Assembly: GCA_029465975.1 (NCBI GenBank)
Contig: CM055728.1
Coordinates: forward strand, 4,970,535-5,034,534
DNA length: 64,000 bases
Origin: Dallia pectoralis
Taxonomy: Eukaryota; Chordata; Actinopteri; Esociformes; Umbridae
Reading direction: 5' to 3'
Made by a program: the position numbers and the translations under genes. Of this stretch, positions 22,550 through 34,986 are shown one piece after another. The notes beneath the pieces were generated by a model that was not told where the DNA came from, searched no databases, and was given only the letters and a program-made list of their open reading frames with translations. Every line of letters starts with the position of its first letter. Positions within the stretch are counted from its first letter, which is position 1.

Positions 22550-23905
22550 TGCCTTTACATTACTGCACACATGTCCATTGCTCTCCTGATTTCATCCTGT
22601 ATTTTACAGGCTGCAGTTAGGCTGCGTTGTGTTTACACAACTAAAAATACCAGTCCTTGTCTACACGCTAAAGCACTGTGGCCATACTAGACCGTGGAAA
22701 GCATGAGCATGTCAATGTTTGCTTCTGTGGAGATTACTATTTATTCTGCTCATGGGAAGGAAGATGTGGAGAGGAAGATTGAGCAGAGGATTAGCAACGT
22801 GCAACGTATTGATTGGAAACCCACTTTTGGTGTGCTGTATTTTCGTGTCGTTTGAACAAATGTTGGTTCAAGCATCTGGCCAGATGAAAAGTGAAAGTTT
22901 GCTTCTAGATCAATCCTCAGGCCAACAAGATTGAAATAACATTCTGCTCTGTCCTTGAGCAAGGCAGCTAGCTCTCGTTTCTTCCAGGTAATTGTTGAGA
23001 ATGTAAAGGTTCCACAGCGATTGCTACAGGGAATAAAAAAATTCCAGGTTAAACTTGCTTACTTTTGTTCTACCTGAAATTAAATATTGTTCTCCCTAGA
23101 ACCATTTTTTTGTTTATAAAAGAGAATGTAGAAAAAATGAATGATCCCACTGGGGCAGCCTTGGAACCCCTGTGGAACTCTTTCTTTTGTACAGTTGCCA
23201 GTTTTTGGTGTTCAGTTCGTGCCAACATTCTATGAAGTACTTGGAAAGCTGCAACGATTGTAGGCTGTACTTTGCGACCGCTTGACCCTCATTTTACCTC
23301 AGATTGTTAACTCATCTCATGCTATGTTTTGATGACCATCCATTGCAAGTGTCTAATGGTTAACACTTTGCCTTGTTAAAACACTAGTTGCTAGATTCCA
23401 GCTTTAAGCCAATTAGAAAACAGGAGGAGAAGTTCCTCGTAAAAGTAAACAAGAGCAACAGCAATCTTTGGTAAGAAGTAGTCAGTGTGAGCGTGATAAT
23501 GGCTTATTGAGACACTTCTAATTGCGCTCGCAGCTGAGCGGAAACCAAGCCCTTACATGGACTTGAGCTGTTAGACTTAAACATGTTTTATATTTGACAT
23601 TGTTCTTTTGCAGCTTATCCTATAAATGTTTGGCAAAAACCTGCCCGAAGACTTTGCTAGATTCTTCAGCAAAAAGTTAAACCCAATCTAAACAAATTAT
23701 TCATTATAACAGATGAATCCTTGACCTCCATGCAGGACTGCCATCTTCAATTCGAGAGGGCAGTCAATAAAAGCAGGTCGAAGGAACTGGAGAAATGATG
23801 CATTGAGGAAATGGTCTACAATGGTCAAAAGTCCCAATATGTATATATATACTGTATATATATGTATTCATCTTAGGTAAGATACACTTTGCCGTGACCG
23901 TATGT
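22550..23905. other. Non-coding stretch, nothing recognised
   Basis: No exon or known repeat family seen; a short ATATAT palindromic tract lies at 23838-23865. Confidence 0.5.
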
Positions 23906-23906
23906 G

Positions 23907-23913
23907 AGGACAT
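23907..23913. repeat. Left target-site duplication of the SINE
   Basis: AGGACAT; repeated at 24829-24835 after the SINE 3' end. Confidence 0.75.
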
Positions 23914-24828
23914 GATGGGGCGGCAGTGGCTCAGTGGGTTGAGTCGGTCTATCAATCGGAAGGTTGGTGGTTCGATCCCCGGTTCCTCCTGGGAAATTGT
24001 CGAGGTGTCCATGAGCAAGACTATGAAGGTAAAACAGCAACATAAGTTTTTTTCGTGTAATTGTTTTTTTTCTTTTGAAACTCGTTTTGTACTTAGGTTT
24101 TCTTTCTTGTAATTGTTTTTTTTTCTTTTGAAACTGTTACCTCAAGTAAGTTTTCGATTTTGTAAAACGTATTTTCATGTCCATGCAGTAGTAATTAAAA
24201 TATTATTTTATATTATTTTATTTAATATTGCATGGACATGAAAATACGTTTTACTTGAGGTAACAGATGCTGACCATGCCGAGCCATGGCTTTTTTCCTC
24301 TTTGTAAGGAGTAACGATTGGTTGAAGTTCAAAGTGCCACGCTAAGATAGCTATCCGTTCATTGGTCAGAATACGTTTGGGGTTTCTGTTTGGAAACGCA
24401 GTGAAACGTTTGGGCACAGACTGATTTACAAGAAAGAAAAACTTTTGTCACAGTGCTGGTGGAATATTAGTGACAAAACTCTGCGCGTTGGTTTTTTGTA
24501 CAAAACCTATTACAAGAAAGAAAAACGTTTGTACAAAACGAGTTTCAAAAGAAAAAAATGAATTACAAGAAAGAAAAACTTTTGTACAAAACGAGTTTCA
24601 AAAGAAAAAAAACAATTACAAGAAAAAAACTTATGTCGCTGTTTTAACTTCATACAAGACACCTAACCCCAGCTGCTCCTGGCGAGCCTGCAGTCGCCTT
24701 GCATGGTAGACGCGGTCGTCAGTGTATGAATGAGTGAATGAATGAGTGAATGAATGGGTGAATGAGACGCAGGATCTGTAAAGCGCTTTGGATAAAAGCG
24801 CTATATAAAAGCGCAGCATTTACCATTT
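23914..24828 (+). mobile_element. tRNA-derived SINE, split by a MITE
   Basis: The 5' head (23914-24021) is tRNA-like, with an A box TGGCTCAGTGGG and a B box GGTTCGATCCC, the internal RNA polymerase III promoter. After the MITE (24022-24654), the SINE body resumes (ACACCTAACCCCAGCTGC) and ends with GAATGAGT-type repeats and a tail AAAGCGCTATATAAAAGCGC...CATTTACCATTT, a common teleost SINE 3' end. AGGACAT flanks both sides. Removing the MITE and one CAAGAC gives a continuous SINE. Confidence 0.85.
24022..24654. mobile_element. Foldback MITE inserted in the SINE
   Basis: The ends are long inverted repeats: TATGAAGGTAAAACAGC at the left and TATGAAGTTAAAACAGC read inward from 24654. The similarity continues for some 60 bases (ACATAAGTTTTTTTC...AAACTCGTTTTGTAC). 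A 6-bp duplication CAAGAC (24016-24021 and 24655-24660) flanks it. A second inverted repeat is nested near the centre (CGTATTTTCATGTCCATGCA at 24169-24188 and its complement at 24230-24250). There is no coding sequence. TAT/ATA ends with a 6-bp duplication resemble those of the HECT transposon at 51409. Confidence 0.85.
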
Positions 24829-25084
24829 AGGACATCTTAAGTTAGGATTGACCACACTCCCCTTTCGGGGTCCAGATTAAACTGCCAAAACAATCTCACA
24901 ATTAAATGTCTAGACGCATCAGTCAACAATTCTTTAAATGCCACACAAAAACAAATAGTTACACACTTACACAGTTGTGAAAACACACATAGTCACACAT
25001 TGGACAGGGAAGCTAGCTGAATTTGCAATAGCCAAGGGGTATCCTAATAAACTAACTTTACTACACACGAACACAACACACATG

Positions 25085-25141
25085 GGCACACACACACACG
25101 CACTCACACACATACATATCTACACACACACACACACATAC

Positions 25142-25172
<31 letters not shown>
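25085..25172. repeat. Interrupted CA microsatellite
   Basis: CACACA runs with CATACATATCTA interruptions present twice. Confidence 0.95.
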
Positions 25173-25174
<2 letters not shown>

Positions 25175-25794
25175 ATCGCTCTCGTTCTGGCGGTATTATT
25201 ACAGCTCTTGTGGCCGTCTCTGTTTTTTTCAAACTTTTCTCTTTTTCTGTCTTTGCTCTCTCCTATCTCTCTTTTCTCTCCGCACTAGTGGTTTTAATGT
25301 AGGCATTGAGCATATTTCTTGTGTCTAGGATTTTTTCTTACTGTAAGAATGTGTTGTTACTCTCCTTGTCCACAATGTCCCTGAGACACAAGGACTGAGC
25401 TATGGTGTCCAGTTCCACAACGTTGGGGCAGTAAATAATGCTCTGCTTTAGCCTCAGCCTGCTAATTGCAGCGTCATAGCGTTGTTGTCTGACCACAGGC
25501 GGCTTGGGACAGACGAAACCTTACCAGTGTGTGCGCATGCCAAAGCCTGTTAGAAGACAACCACCTGCACCTGTGCCAACCATGGCGATGACCAACAATG
25601 ACTTAAGATGTATGTCATGTCCTCTGTTAATTCTCCATTAGCTCCCCTTATCCCATCGCCTCCGCAGTGACTCAGACAGGGACAGACTAATGATCTACTT
25701 ACACAATCCCTCTTCAAAGCCTTCTGCTACAGCTCATTGTCTACGCACTCCACTCTGTGTGTTGTGTGTGTGTGTGTACATCCGGACTGCGTGT

Positions 25795-25894
25795 TCCACT
25801 TGTCAGTGGTATCTAATCAACGTCTCACTCTCTTCCTCCTAACCCACTCATCTAATCAACGTCTCACTCTCTTCCTCCTAACCCGCTCATCCAG
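25795..25894. repeat. Short direct duplication before the erc2 exon
   Basis: A segment starting ATCTAATCAACGTCTCACTC (CTCTTCCTCCTAACCC follows) occurs twice, at about 25810 and 25851. It therefore duplicates the pyrimidine-rich tract in front of the exon acceptor. Confidence 0.9.
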
Positions 25895-26042
25895 GCAGCA
25901 GGCTCTTCTGGCGGCCATCAGCGAAAAAGACGCTAACATTGCCCTGCTGGAGTTGTCCTCCTCGAAGCGGAAGAAATCACAGGACGAGGTGATGGCGTTG
26001 AAGAGGGAGAAGGACAGGCTCATGCACCAGCTGAAGCAACAG
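25895..26042 (+). CDS. erc2: erc2 third-last coding exon
   Basis: This exon encodes QQALLAAISEKDANIALLEL followed by a Lys-rich coiled coil ending HQLKQQ. This is the C-terminal coiled-coil part of the ELKS/CAST (ERC) proteins, scaffolds of the presynaptic active zone that bind RIM, liprin-alpha and bassoon. It has an AG acceptor at 25893-25894 and a GT donor at 26043-26044. Its first base completes a codon begun in the previous exon, and it ends in phase 0, which fits the next exon at 34788. The frame has no lesion. I favour ERC2 over ERC1 from the 'MALKREKDRLMHQLKQQ' wording and from the next exon. The previous exon is not in the window that I can find. Confidence 0.92.
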
Positions 26043-26856
26043 GTACACAGGAGAACTAAATGTTTACTCCACCACAGGGCAAGTCCTTAAACAAACACAC
26101 ACACACTCACACACACACACTAGATCTTACTTTAAAGGCAGAGTCTGACACTACTGTCCTCTGGCTGATAAATGGCTGTGGTTAGAAACAACTTTGACCA
26201 CCTAACTGCATCCTAACATTTACTAGTACATTCCAGTAAACACACACACACACACACGCACACAGAGCGTATGACCGGTGGGTGATAAATGAAGCTATGT
26301 GGGTCATTAGGGAGGGGTTAGTGCACATCAGAACGTTATCTAGCCTAGATGCTAACGAGCTAACAGTGGGAAGTGGACACTCTAGCCACTGAGTCAGAGA
26401 GGATTCTGGGAAATGTACAGGCTTTAAAAGTCAACAGATGTTTCTGGTATGTCTGTAGGCCTATGTATGTGTGCACGTGCGCGTACATGCATATGTGTGT
26501 GTGTGTGCTTGTAAACAGTAAACAGTTCCCGGGGGTGAAGTTGGTCGGGAAATTCAGGGGAGTCTTATTATCTGTTTACGGCTGTGGATGCGTCATGTTT
26601 TCCCGTTTGATAACTCATCATTACAGGTCTACCTGGCGATGCTACCAACACACACGGTCAATTTGGTAGATAGACAAGAGCCTGCACAAATATATATAAT
26701 ATGGAGAACGACACTCACAATTAGTCCATAAATGTGTTTAAATAAATGGTATTCTTCATCTTGAAAGTGAAAGAGAAGACATTTAGCCAATTCTGTCTCC
26801 ACTCATTTGAATCAGGTCCGATGTCAGAGTTGATGGGATTTTTTTGTGTGTAGTTT

Positions 26857-27074
26857 TGTCACGAATAGTGGAGACGGACACAAGAACGAAGGAAGTAGGC
26901 TAACTAGCTAAAACACGAAACAAGACTTACGCAAACGTAACATTGGGAAACACTTGGAAAGGAGGAACTTAAATAGAATGGTGAAAAGAAAACAGGTGAG
27001 GGCCATAAAACAATGAACCAAGTGTCCGTGCGTCAGGGAGAGAGGGCGTTGGATTTCACGGGCACGGCGTGACA
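26857..27074. mobile_element. Solo LTR with 5-bp target duplication
   Basis: The segment starts TGTCACGAATAG and ends GGCGTGACA, the TGTCACG...CGTGACA termini common in teleost LTR elements. It is flanked by AGTTT on both sides (26852-26856 and 27075-27079). At 218 bp with no internal coding region, it looks like a solo LTR left by recombination, or a very small LTR-type element. Orientation is not clear. Confidence 0.7.
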
Positions 27075-29929
27075 AGTTTATCATACGTGAACCATTTATT
27101 TAACCTTTATAACCCATAGACACCGATTACAGCGACTCCTTTTTCCATCACAGCCAATGGAAGGAAGTAAGGAAGCTAACTAGGAAATGCCAGGGAATTA
27201 TGGGAACCAGAGTCTCAAAATGGAAGAGATAGCGGTGACCCATCAGCTTTTCCCTAAATGTGTGTGCCAAAGTATGGTTTTGAAATACTGTGTCGCGTAC
27301 ACAACCACCTAAAGGCTTGTTTTCCAGGCTTTCTTAGGAGTTGGATGAATGTGTCTGGAAATTGTAATTCTCTGCTAGTGATTGATTGCCATTGGTCAGT
27401 CACTCTTTGAAGCATGTCAAAGATGGATTTGAAATTCTGAAAAATGTGCCAGTGCTCACACAAGCAACTTGAACACACACGCACACACACATACACACAC
27501 ACAATGTAAAGCTCTGAGAAATATAAACATTTGTCAGCTGGAAAGATGAATCGGGAAGGTGAGCTTATGCTAAGAAGTCCTTTGTAAGACAATCTGGACA
27601 TTCCGCTTTTATTTTAAAGATGTTTTACTCAAACACACACACAAAAGTAAGCCACACATGGAACCCCAGCATGAAGCAGGGCCAACAGCTCAGCTCAGCT
27701 CTTCTATTGCCGAAACAGGAGACATTGTTGTAGCCAATTATATAATAGCATTTTACAAGTCGTGTTGCAGCCTCCCAATGCCTCATACCACTGTTTGGAC
27801 TCTAAAAGTAATGTCTGGTTCACACTGCATCTACGCTGTCTCCTCATTAAGTTCTCCCAGTCTCATTTCAATAGTTGATGTTTGTCCATGGGAGTTGTGA
27901 GCTTTTGAGCAAACCTCAATAGTGAAGGATGAGATAATTAACACAGGTCCCATTCCATCATTAGAGTTTTAAGGTTTGACGAGTTAGGGACTACGGTTTA
28001 AATTAGGTACCTATTACAAAATGGTTTTGGGTTTATAGGTTACGTTTTGAGAAAGGATAAAAAAAGACCAAAAAAAACACTGGTATCTACATAACATGTG
28101 TCAAACTCCTTTACAGCAATTCAGTGAACATAAACTATATCTCCTACAATGCATGTCGAATCTGTGTTACTAGTTTGATATCTTAAAGGGATTTATGTTA
28201 TCAATACAGCAATGTTCATTGATATATTTTACCAATTAAGTAAACGCATGCACAATATTTGTTCACTTGAATAAATAATAATCAAATGCACTGACAGTTA
28301 TTTAACAATATATTAAGGAGTGGTATCATGTATACAGTCTTACAGTTACAACCGGCCATTTGAGAGGCAGCATAATGCAGATGTGGCCCAGGGTGAAAAT
28401 TAGTTTGACATCCCTGGTCTACATATTCACCTTCTACACTGAATGTAATGAACAAGTGTTTGTTAACATGATTACACTTTAGAACCACCACTGAATTCAT
28501 TCTTTAGTATTGTTAGGATTTCATTTCTTTAATAATAATAAAAATACACAGAGGTTTTGATAATAACCCAGACACTTTTGCCAGTTTCGCAGAAGTTGTG
28601 GTGGAACTTTTTGACTAATGTGGCCTTTGCCGATTTAAAAAGCTGTGAAAAACTACAGATGCTTTACCCATTGGTTTATTAGACTTAGTCTCCTGACCAA
28701 TCTGCTCTCCTATGTGTTTAGTTAACCAGGCGCCACTCACTACATTGTCACTGGGGAAGCTGTGTAAGCATTCAGCACATCCAGGTTGTCTCTCACTAAA
28801 ACAAATACCTTACACTGCCAAAGAACAGTACAGTCCCTCTATATGTTCAGTGGTCATAGACACTGTGTGTGATAGCTGGTGGACGAGCTAGGTTAGGCTC
28901 TATGTGGATTTACACTTTCAACCTTTGCAGTCTAAAAAGGTATCAAACTGTTTTTTAAGGCTTTTTTCCCCAGACACCTTCACCGAACTGACAATCTTGG
29001 CCTTCTTTATCCAATAAGAAAGTTATGTTGTATTCCTGACATGATAGGACTTGGTTTGATCAACTTTGTCTACCTACCAATCAGCTCCAAGAACACGTTT
29101 TTGCATGTCATGTGCCCCTAAGCCTTACAGCTAGGTTGTAAAGTTGTTGTGGGGCAGCTGTGTACAGCATATCTGAGCTGTCTCAAGTGATACTGCACTC
29201 AAGGCAGAACAAGAACATTTTGTTTGAATTTAAACCCTTCAGGAAGGCCGATTGAGAACAAATTCTCATTTTGCAATACTCTTCTACATGGCAAAATAGG
29301 AGAGTCAATATACAGTTAATATTAGGATTTGGTGTAAGTAGGTCAGTTGAGCAGCATTGATAAGGCAGTAACTACTATATAAATACAAAGGAGTCTACTG
29401 TATATACAGAATGTAAATAGTGTGAAAATGTTAAACTGTATCTAGCAGGACGGTCATTAGTGTGCACAACAAGTATGACCATGATAATAGAATATTTCAA
29501 AGAATGTAAACAGGTATGACAGCAGTACAGGTGAAAATGATCCACTGTGCCAATTAGGCATGGCAAAAGAAAAAGGGGTGTGCATGAAAACCAGACGACA
29601 GTTAGCACGTACAGTGATTGGACAAAAGGTCAGACAGAAGTAGTTTGAAGGCAATGGGTGAGATAATGGTTGAGTTTTAGTTATTATTTCTAATTTGTTC
29701 CTGTCATTGGCGACTGAAAACTGGAAAGATTGGCGGCCAAATGTTGTGCAGACTTTCGGGGTGACTAAGGCAATGTACCTGCTTGAGCGTAGACTGCAGT
29801 GGGTAGAGCTGTGGTGACTAGAGAGCTTAGATACAGCAGGACGTTCCCTAGCAAAGACTTGTAAATAGGTTGGTACCAGTGACTAAAACGCTGAGTGTTC
29901 AACGACAGCCAGCCGATTAATGCATAAAG

Positions 29930-30670
29930 GTGTCAGTGGTGGGTGTATGGCGCACTGGAAACAAAATGTATAAGACTGTGGTAAATTACATACATTTTTT
30001 TCAGGAGAGAGTTTGAGGAAATTCTATTAATTACATCACCAAAATCAAACATTGGTAAAATTTTCATCTGCATCTTCACTGACAACATTTTTGATTTGAG
30101 TTCATGGGGCTGGAATGAGAGAGAGCTGTCAGACAAAATACATAGATATTTATAAGAATCCACATTTCCAGATGTATACATAATGGTATGAGAATCCGCA
30201 AGTGTCACATTGTTAATGTCAAGAGAACATAGAGTCGGCCAGAGAATCAAACCCTGTGGCACCCCCATAGAAAGAGCCATGAGTCCTGACAGCAGGCCCT
30301 CTGATTTAACACACGCTGGACCTTGTCAGAGAGATACTTAGAGAACCAGACAAGGCAGTCAGAAGAGAAGCCCAATCTATTGATGTGGCTTATAAGAACA
30401 CAATGGTTGACAGAAACGAATGCCTTGTTCAATGTAAACGGCTGCACAGTAGTGCTTTTTATTAATGGTGGCTATGATGTCGTTCAGGACCTCCCAGATG
30501 GCCGCGGTGCAGACATGACCAGCACGGAAACCAGATTGCCTAGCGGAAAGGATACAATGGGATTCGAGATGGTTGACAAACTGTTTGTTGGCCAGTTTTT
30601 CAAAAAACGTTGGAAAGACATACGATGGAATGAACGAATGTAATGAACAAGTGTTTGTTAGAATGATCAA
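29930..30670 (-). pseudogene. Degenerate LINE reverse transcriptase fragment
   Basis: Minus-strand reading from 30670 down: FFEKLANKQFVNHLESHCIL, SGFRAGHVCTAAIWEVLNDI, FVSVNHCVLISHINRLGFSS, then MGVPQGLILWPTL and a C-terminal IPMFDFGDVI-type stretch. The FRAGH/GVPQG pattern is that of a non-LTR reverse transcriptase of a family frequent in fish. The catalytic YADD segment is missing and several frames are used, so it is dead and internally deleted. Confidence 0.75.
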
Positions 30671-31274
30671 ACTTTAGAACCACTGCAAAATTTTGCTTTG
30701 GCAGTGTTTTGTTTGACTGAAATCTAAAGATAACCAGCATTCACAGAGGGCTCCTCCGTAGAGTGATACAGTCACCAGCACGACGGCCAACTGCAAACGG
30801 CTGTTGTGCCCGGCTCATTTGGTTTGTGCGCAATATCCTGGGAACGAGGTTAGTCATATTAAGACATTCTACCCACCTGGACAGTGCCCCGTCAGTCGGC
30901 TATAAACTCCCTACTGTCTCTGACGTTACAGATGCTTGTTTGTATAGTCGTATTTCTGTTCTTCAAACGTCAGCCTCTTGTAATGCCTCGGTGCGGTGTG
31001 TTCTCTGATTGGGAAAATTCACGCGATGTGGAGAATGTTTCAATAGCAGTTTCTGTGGATGCAGCTGCGGCCACCGCTACAGAACCATCAGTCATTTGTT
31101 TAGTCTCCACACCCCTCCTTCCTTCCCCATCGCCTTCTTACTCACAGAAACTTCAAACAATCAGTCCACTCCAGCATACGTGATATAAACTAAAACTTTA
31201 CATTTTGTTATTATGTGGACGGCGTTCATCAAACAGCAACAGAGAAACAATCAAGGCCAAGATCCTTTAAGGTT

Positions 31275-31350
31275 AAACCAACCAAAATGTATTTTCTTGC
31301 CCTCTCGGGATTTGAACCAATAACTTTTCCATGACTGGCTTAGCGCTTGT
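31275..31350 (-). repeat. Possible tRNA-like SINE fragment
   Basis: Read on the minus strand, GGTTCAAATCCCGAGAGGGC resembles a polymerase III B box in a tRNA-like context, preceded by GCTAAGCCAGTCATGG. There is no full tRNA cloverleaf and no clear A box spacing, so I treat it as a repeat fragment only. Confidence 0.35.
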
Positions 31351-31642
31351 ATTCCTGCTTGGCTAGCTGCTCTGCTGATTCATCATACTGGCTCCTAATC
31401 ATTCGTTCCTGTTTGCACCTGCCCCGTGTGTTCTCCCCCCCTGGACTCCTACCCCACCCCTTATTCTTCTCCTATCTCCTGTTCTCCCTCTACTTCCCTT
31501 GTGTTTTGCTCCTTCCGCCTCTCCGGTAGAAACACCTGTGTCCTCCACAGATAAAACTGGATGCAATTACTGTGCTGTTTACTCAGAACCAACCACCAAT
31601 TAACCCTAATGAACACTTATTACGTGTGCATTCTATTGCTCT

Positions 31643-31667
31643 CACACACACACACACACACACACAG
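31643..31667. repeat. (CA)n microsatellite
   Basis: About 12 CA copies. Confidence 0.95.
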
Positions 31668-32719
31668 TAAACTACATTTAGAGTACCCAAACACAGACAC
31701 GCATACAATGATGAGCCAAAACATATATGACTATTAAATGGTAAGTGAACAATCGGTTCTCATAGTTGAATCTGTACTGCCGTCTCCAATTTAAAATAGC
31801 TAAAATGCCAAACGTTTTCTATGCAATAGTTTAAGGACAGTGTGCCAGTGTGTATAAGATCCAACATGGTTCAGGTCCTGAGCTATAAGCAGTTAGATTT
31901 GGGCATGGGATTTTTGGCCTGTGTCTTAACAGGTTAAACCCTACTATAGACACTCCATTTCAGAAAATGGTAAATGTTTCTAGCCTTCCCCTTGGTCGAG
32001 TTAGGATCACTATTTTTGTTTCATTAATATTTGAAGAAGCTAAGGGTTAATTACCAATAAGAATGCAAAAGGAAAGATTTATTCTGTCAAATTCAAGCAC
32101 AACTCAAATGTTACTGGATTTTCATTCCTTAAAATTCAAAAGGTTTGCCTGCTGTATTGTCTGCTAGGGGAGTTATTTCGACTGCTTTGCTGAAGGATTG
32201 AATGACACCACTTTACCGGCTTGTGAATTCGATCAAGCAATCTTTTGTTTATGGATCAGATGATCTGACCGTTATTCTACCTGATGAGAATATGGCATTC
32301 TCTATAACAATAGGTGTAAACCCTTTGTTCAGTCTCACCTGTAAAAGACACAGGACTTCCTTTACCACACCCTGTTCCAACTGCTATTACAACTAACCAC
32401 TAGTCTCTGACATAGCCTCCATAAAATGTGTTTGTGTCTGTGCATGTGTCTGTTTATTACCAGTCCTATCTAAGCTGTCTCTGGCTATATAGACAGTGCC
32501 TCTCTAATTTTTTCCTGAGCACTGGTGTCACTCACCTCCCTCCTTAACACCTCTAGTCGCCTTCCTCTACTCATCTTTACTACCTTGTTTCCTCACCAAT
32601 TAGTCCTCACCTCTTTATCTCTGCTGCTTATTTCACTAACAACCCCTCTGATGCTAACAGCCCCTGGCTAACTCAGGTGTCTAGACTGGGTGTTTTCCAG
32701 AGTTAGTGGCACCTCTGAT

Positions 32720-33130
32720 ACAGTATATGCACTAAAGAGCCAAAACATTATGACCTAATGTGCTGTTGGTCCTCCGCAAAACAGCACAGATCTGCTGAGA
32801 CATGAGATCTACCCAACCACTGAGTGTGTCCTGTGGTATCTGACACCAAAACATTAGCAGCAGAACCTTCCAGTCCTCTATTCTTCTTGTTTGTCCAGCA
32901 CAATTGGATTGAGATCTTTGGAAATAGCCCAGGGCAAGACCTTGATCTCTTCATTAAGTTCTTTAAACCTTTCCAAAACAAAGTGTGTAGTGACGCCGAG
33001 AGCACTATTTTGCTGAAACAGGCCACAGCCGTCAGAAAATACCATTGTCATGAAGTGTGTAGCTGGTCTGGAACGATGTTTAGGTACGTAGCACATGTCA
33101 AATAGAAGTACACATTAATGCGATGAGTTG
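32720..33130. repeat. Dispersed teleost repeat, class unknown
   Basis: Recognisable pieces: AGAGCCAAAACATTATGACC, GTGCTGTTGGTCCTCCGC, GTCCTGTGGTATCTGACACC, TTGGATTGAGATCTTTGG. I know this wording as a widespread fish repeat; a shorter copy lies at 11660-11765. No coding capacity is visible. Confidence 0.6.
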
Positions 33131-33649
33131 TACGTGGGGTCCGGACCCAGGGTTTACTAGCAGAACACTGTTCAGAGCATCACACATACTGCACCAAATG
33201 TTCCATCCATGTTAAGATATGATCATTGATATTTGCTTTACCTGTGAGGAGTCATACTGTTTTTGTAATGTAATAGAAGGCAGGACACAACCTTTATTTT
33301 GTTAATAAAGGACATTTATTACCAAATATTGTAACTATAACAAAAAGGAGACTAAACAAGACAGGATGAACCACACCCGGTGACTATCTAGTATCTAACA
33401 AAACATATCCTCTGGCAAACTTTAGTTTTCTTCCATTGAAGCTTATCTTGTTCCCAGACACTTTAGCCCAGAAAGCATTTCTTGAGTTATAAAAGCTCAT
33501 TAATTATATTAAAATTATCTTACTACAATAGCTACCTTTTACTTGTGTTTTTTTGTGATGAGATGTAATCAAAGGGTTGTTTAAAATTTGCCACACTGTT
33601 TCATGTTTTGCTACCCCTTGTAGGATTTAGATTTGCTAAAATCCAATAA

Positions 33650-34003
33650 CAATACTTAACTCAGTTCAGTTCAGCTCAGGTCACTCTATATAACAAATAC
33701 TTAACTCAGTTCAGTTCAGCTCAGGTCACTCTATATAACAAATACTTAACTCAGTTCAGTTCAGCTCAGGTCACTCTATATAACAAATACTTAACTCAGT
33801 TCAGTTCAGCTCAGGTCACTCTATAGAACAAATAGTTAACTCAGTTCAGCTCAGGTCACTCTATAGAACAAATAGTTAACTCAGTTCAGTTCAGCTCAGG
33901 TCACTCTATATAACAAATAGTTAACTCAGTTCAGTTCAGCTCAGGTCACTCTATAGAACAAATAGTTAACTCAGTTCAGTTCAGCTCAGGTCACTCTATA
34001 AAT
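33650..34003. repeat. 45-bp minisatellite, about 8 copies
   Basis: Unit CAAATACTTAACTCAGTTCA plus GTTCAGCTCAGGTCACTCTATATAA. One copy (near 33835) lacks the repeated GTTCA, giving 40 bp. Later copies carry TAGAAC and ATAGTTAAC variants. Confidence 0.95.
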
Positions 34004-34096
34004 TGATACGTTTACAGCCAACTTGTGAATGTTGTTTCAATATCATATTTATTTTCTTCTAAATATAATGTTAGGTACAGGATTGGTATCATACAC

Positions 34097-34217
34097 ATTA
34101 CAATATAATCATCCACATTGTGCAGTCTTCTTTATAACTCACATGCACATATGTGCTCAGTAACGTGTGTTAAACATTACAATATAATCATCCACATTGT
34201 GCAGTCTTCTTTATAAC
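34097..34217. repeat. Direct duplication of about 43 bp
   Basis: ACATTACAATATAATCATCC and the following CACATTGTGCAGTCTTCTTTATAACT occur at about 34097 and again at about 34173, separated by about 33 bases. Confidence 0.9.
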
Positions 34218-34787
34218 TGATTGGTAACATTTGCTAGAGCTGTCATCCTCCCACACCCTCGTCACCTCCCTAATGGGCATATTTATGTGTAATGTTAATT
34301 GTTGGTGTAATGAGTGTGATTCATCAGCAATAAGCCTCCCAGCCTGCACCTGTCCTGGGTTGCAACACGTCGCTGACGACTCTGTCGACACGCTTGCATC
34401 ATCAAATTAAATGTTCATCTAAATGTACAGGAAGTCTGACTGAATTACGATAATTTGACTTGGCTCTCGCACCTCGCTCAATTTATGGTCTGTCAAAAGT
34501 CGCTAGTTGGTGCCGTTCTTTGGCTACTTTCAATACATGCCCCCCCCCCCTATTCTAGACTACAGCCCATCAACTGTGTGAGCTCAGCATTTCTTTTTTG
34601 CCCTCAGTAGGGAGTGAACCTGTTTTTCGCTATATGTCTAGTCTGCGTGAATCAACCCTCTACAATTACTGAAGAGAGTGTCTGTGAAATGACCAAAACA
34701 AAAACAGTCATGGTTTTACACACAAAAAGATGATGTTGATTGTAAATGCAAGTTTCATTTTTTGTTTGTTTGTCTTATCTTCACCAG

Positions 34788-34976
34788 ACTCAAAGTAGGA
34801 TGATGCTTCTAGCAGACAACTATGATGAAGAACATCTACACCCTCATCACCCTCACTATCCTCAGCACCCTCGACCAGGTGTACACCCAACCCATGCAGT
34901 ACCTCCACCATATCAACACCACCGGAGCCCTACAAGAGGACAGCCACATGTCAACCACAGACCCCTGATGGACCAG
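34788..34976 (+). CDS. erc2: erc2 second-last coding exon
   Basis: 63 codons in phase 0: TQSRMMLLADNYDEEH, then a His/Pro-rich stretch (H-x-H repeats, about 30 residues), then HHRSPTRGQPHVNHRP and MDQ. Family knowledge: ERC2 has TQNRMKLMADNYD, a long poly-His run and HHRSPGRSQ...NHRP here; ERC1 lacks the His-rich part, so this supports erc2. The acceptor is CACCAG|ACT and the donor CAG|GTTAGT. It is disordered and precedes the RIM-binding tail. The fish version has replaced the mammalian pure His run by a mixed His/Pro/Tyr linker. Confidence 0.93.
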
Positions 34977-34986
34977 GTTAGTACTC

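Larger units (their letters stand above)
26043..34787 (+). other. erc2: erc2 intron
   Basis: 8.7-kb GT...AG intron between two recognised erc2 exons. It contains a solo LTR, a degenerate LINE, a dispersed repeat and a 45-bp minisatellite, each listed separately. I see nothing else in 27080-29920 or 30700-32700 beyond short CA runs. Confidence 0.85.

Noticed and set aside
23914..23985. A tRNA gene
   Set aside because: A and B boxes are present, but the sequence continues into a SINE body and tail with a target duplication; no proper cloverleaf was found.
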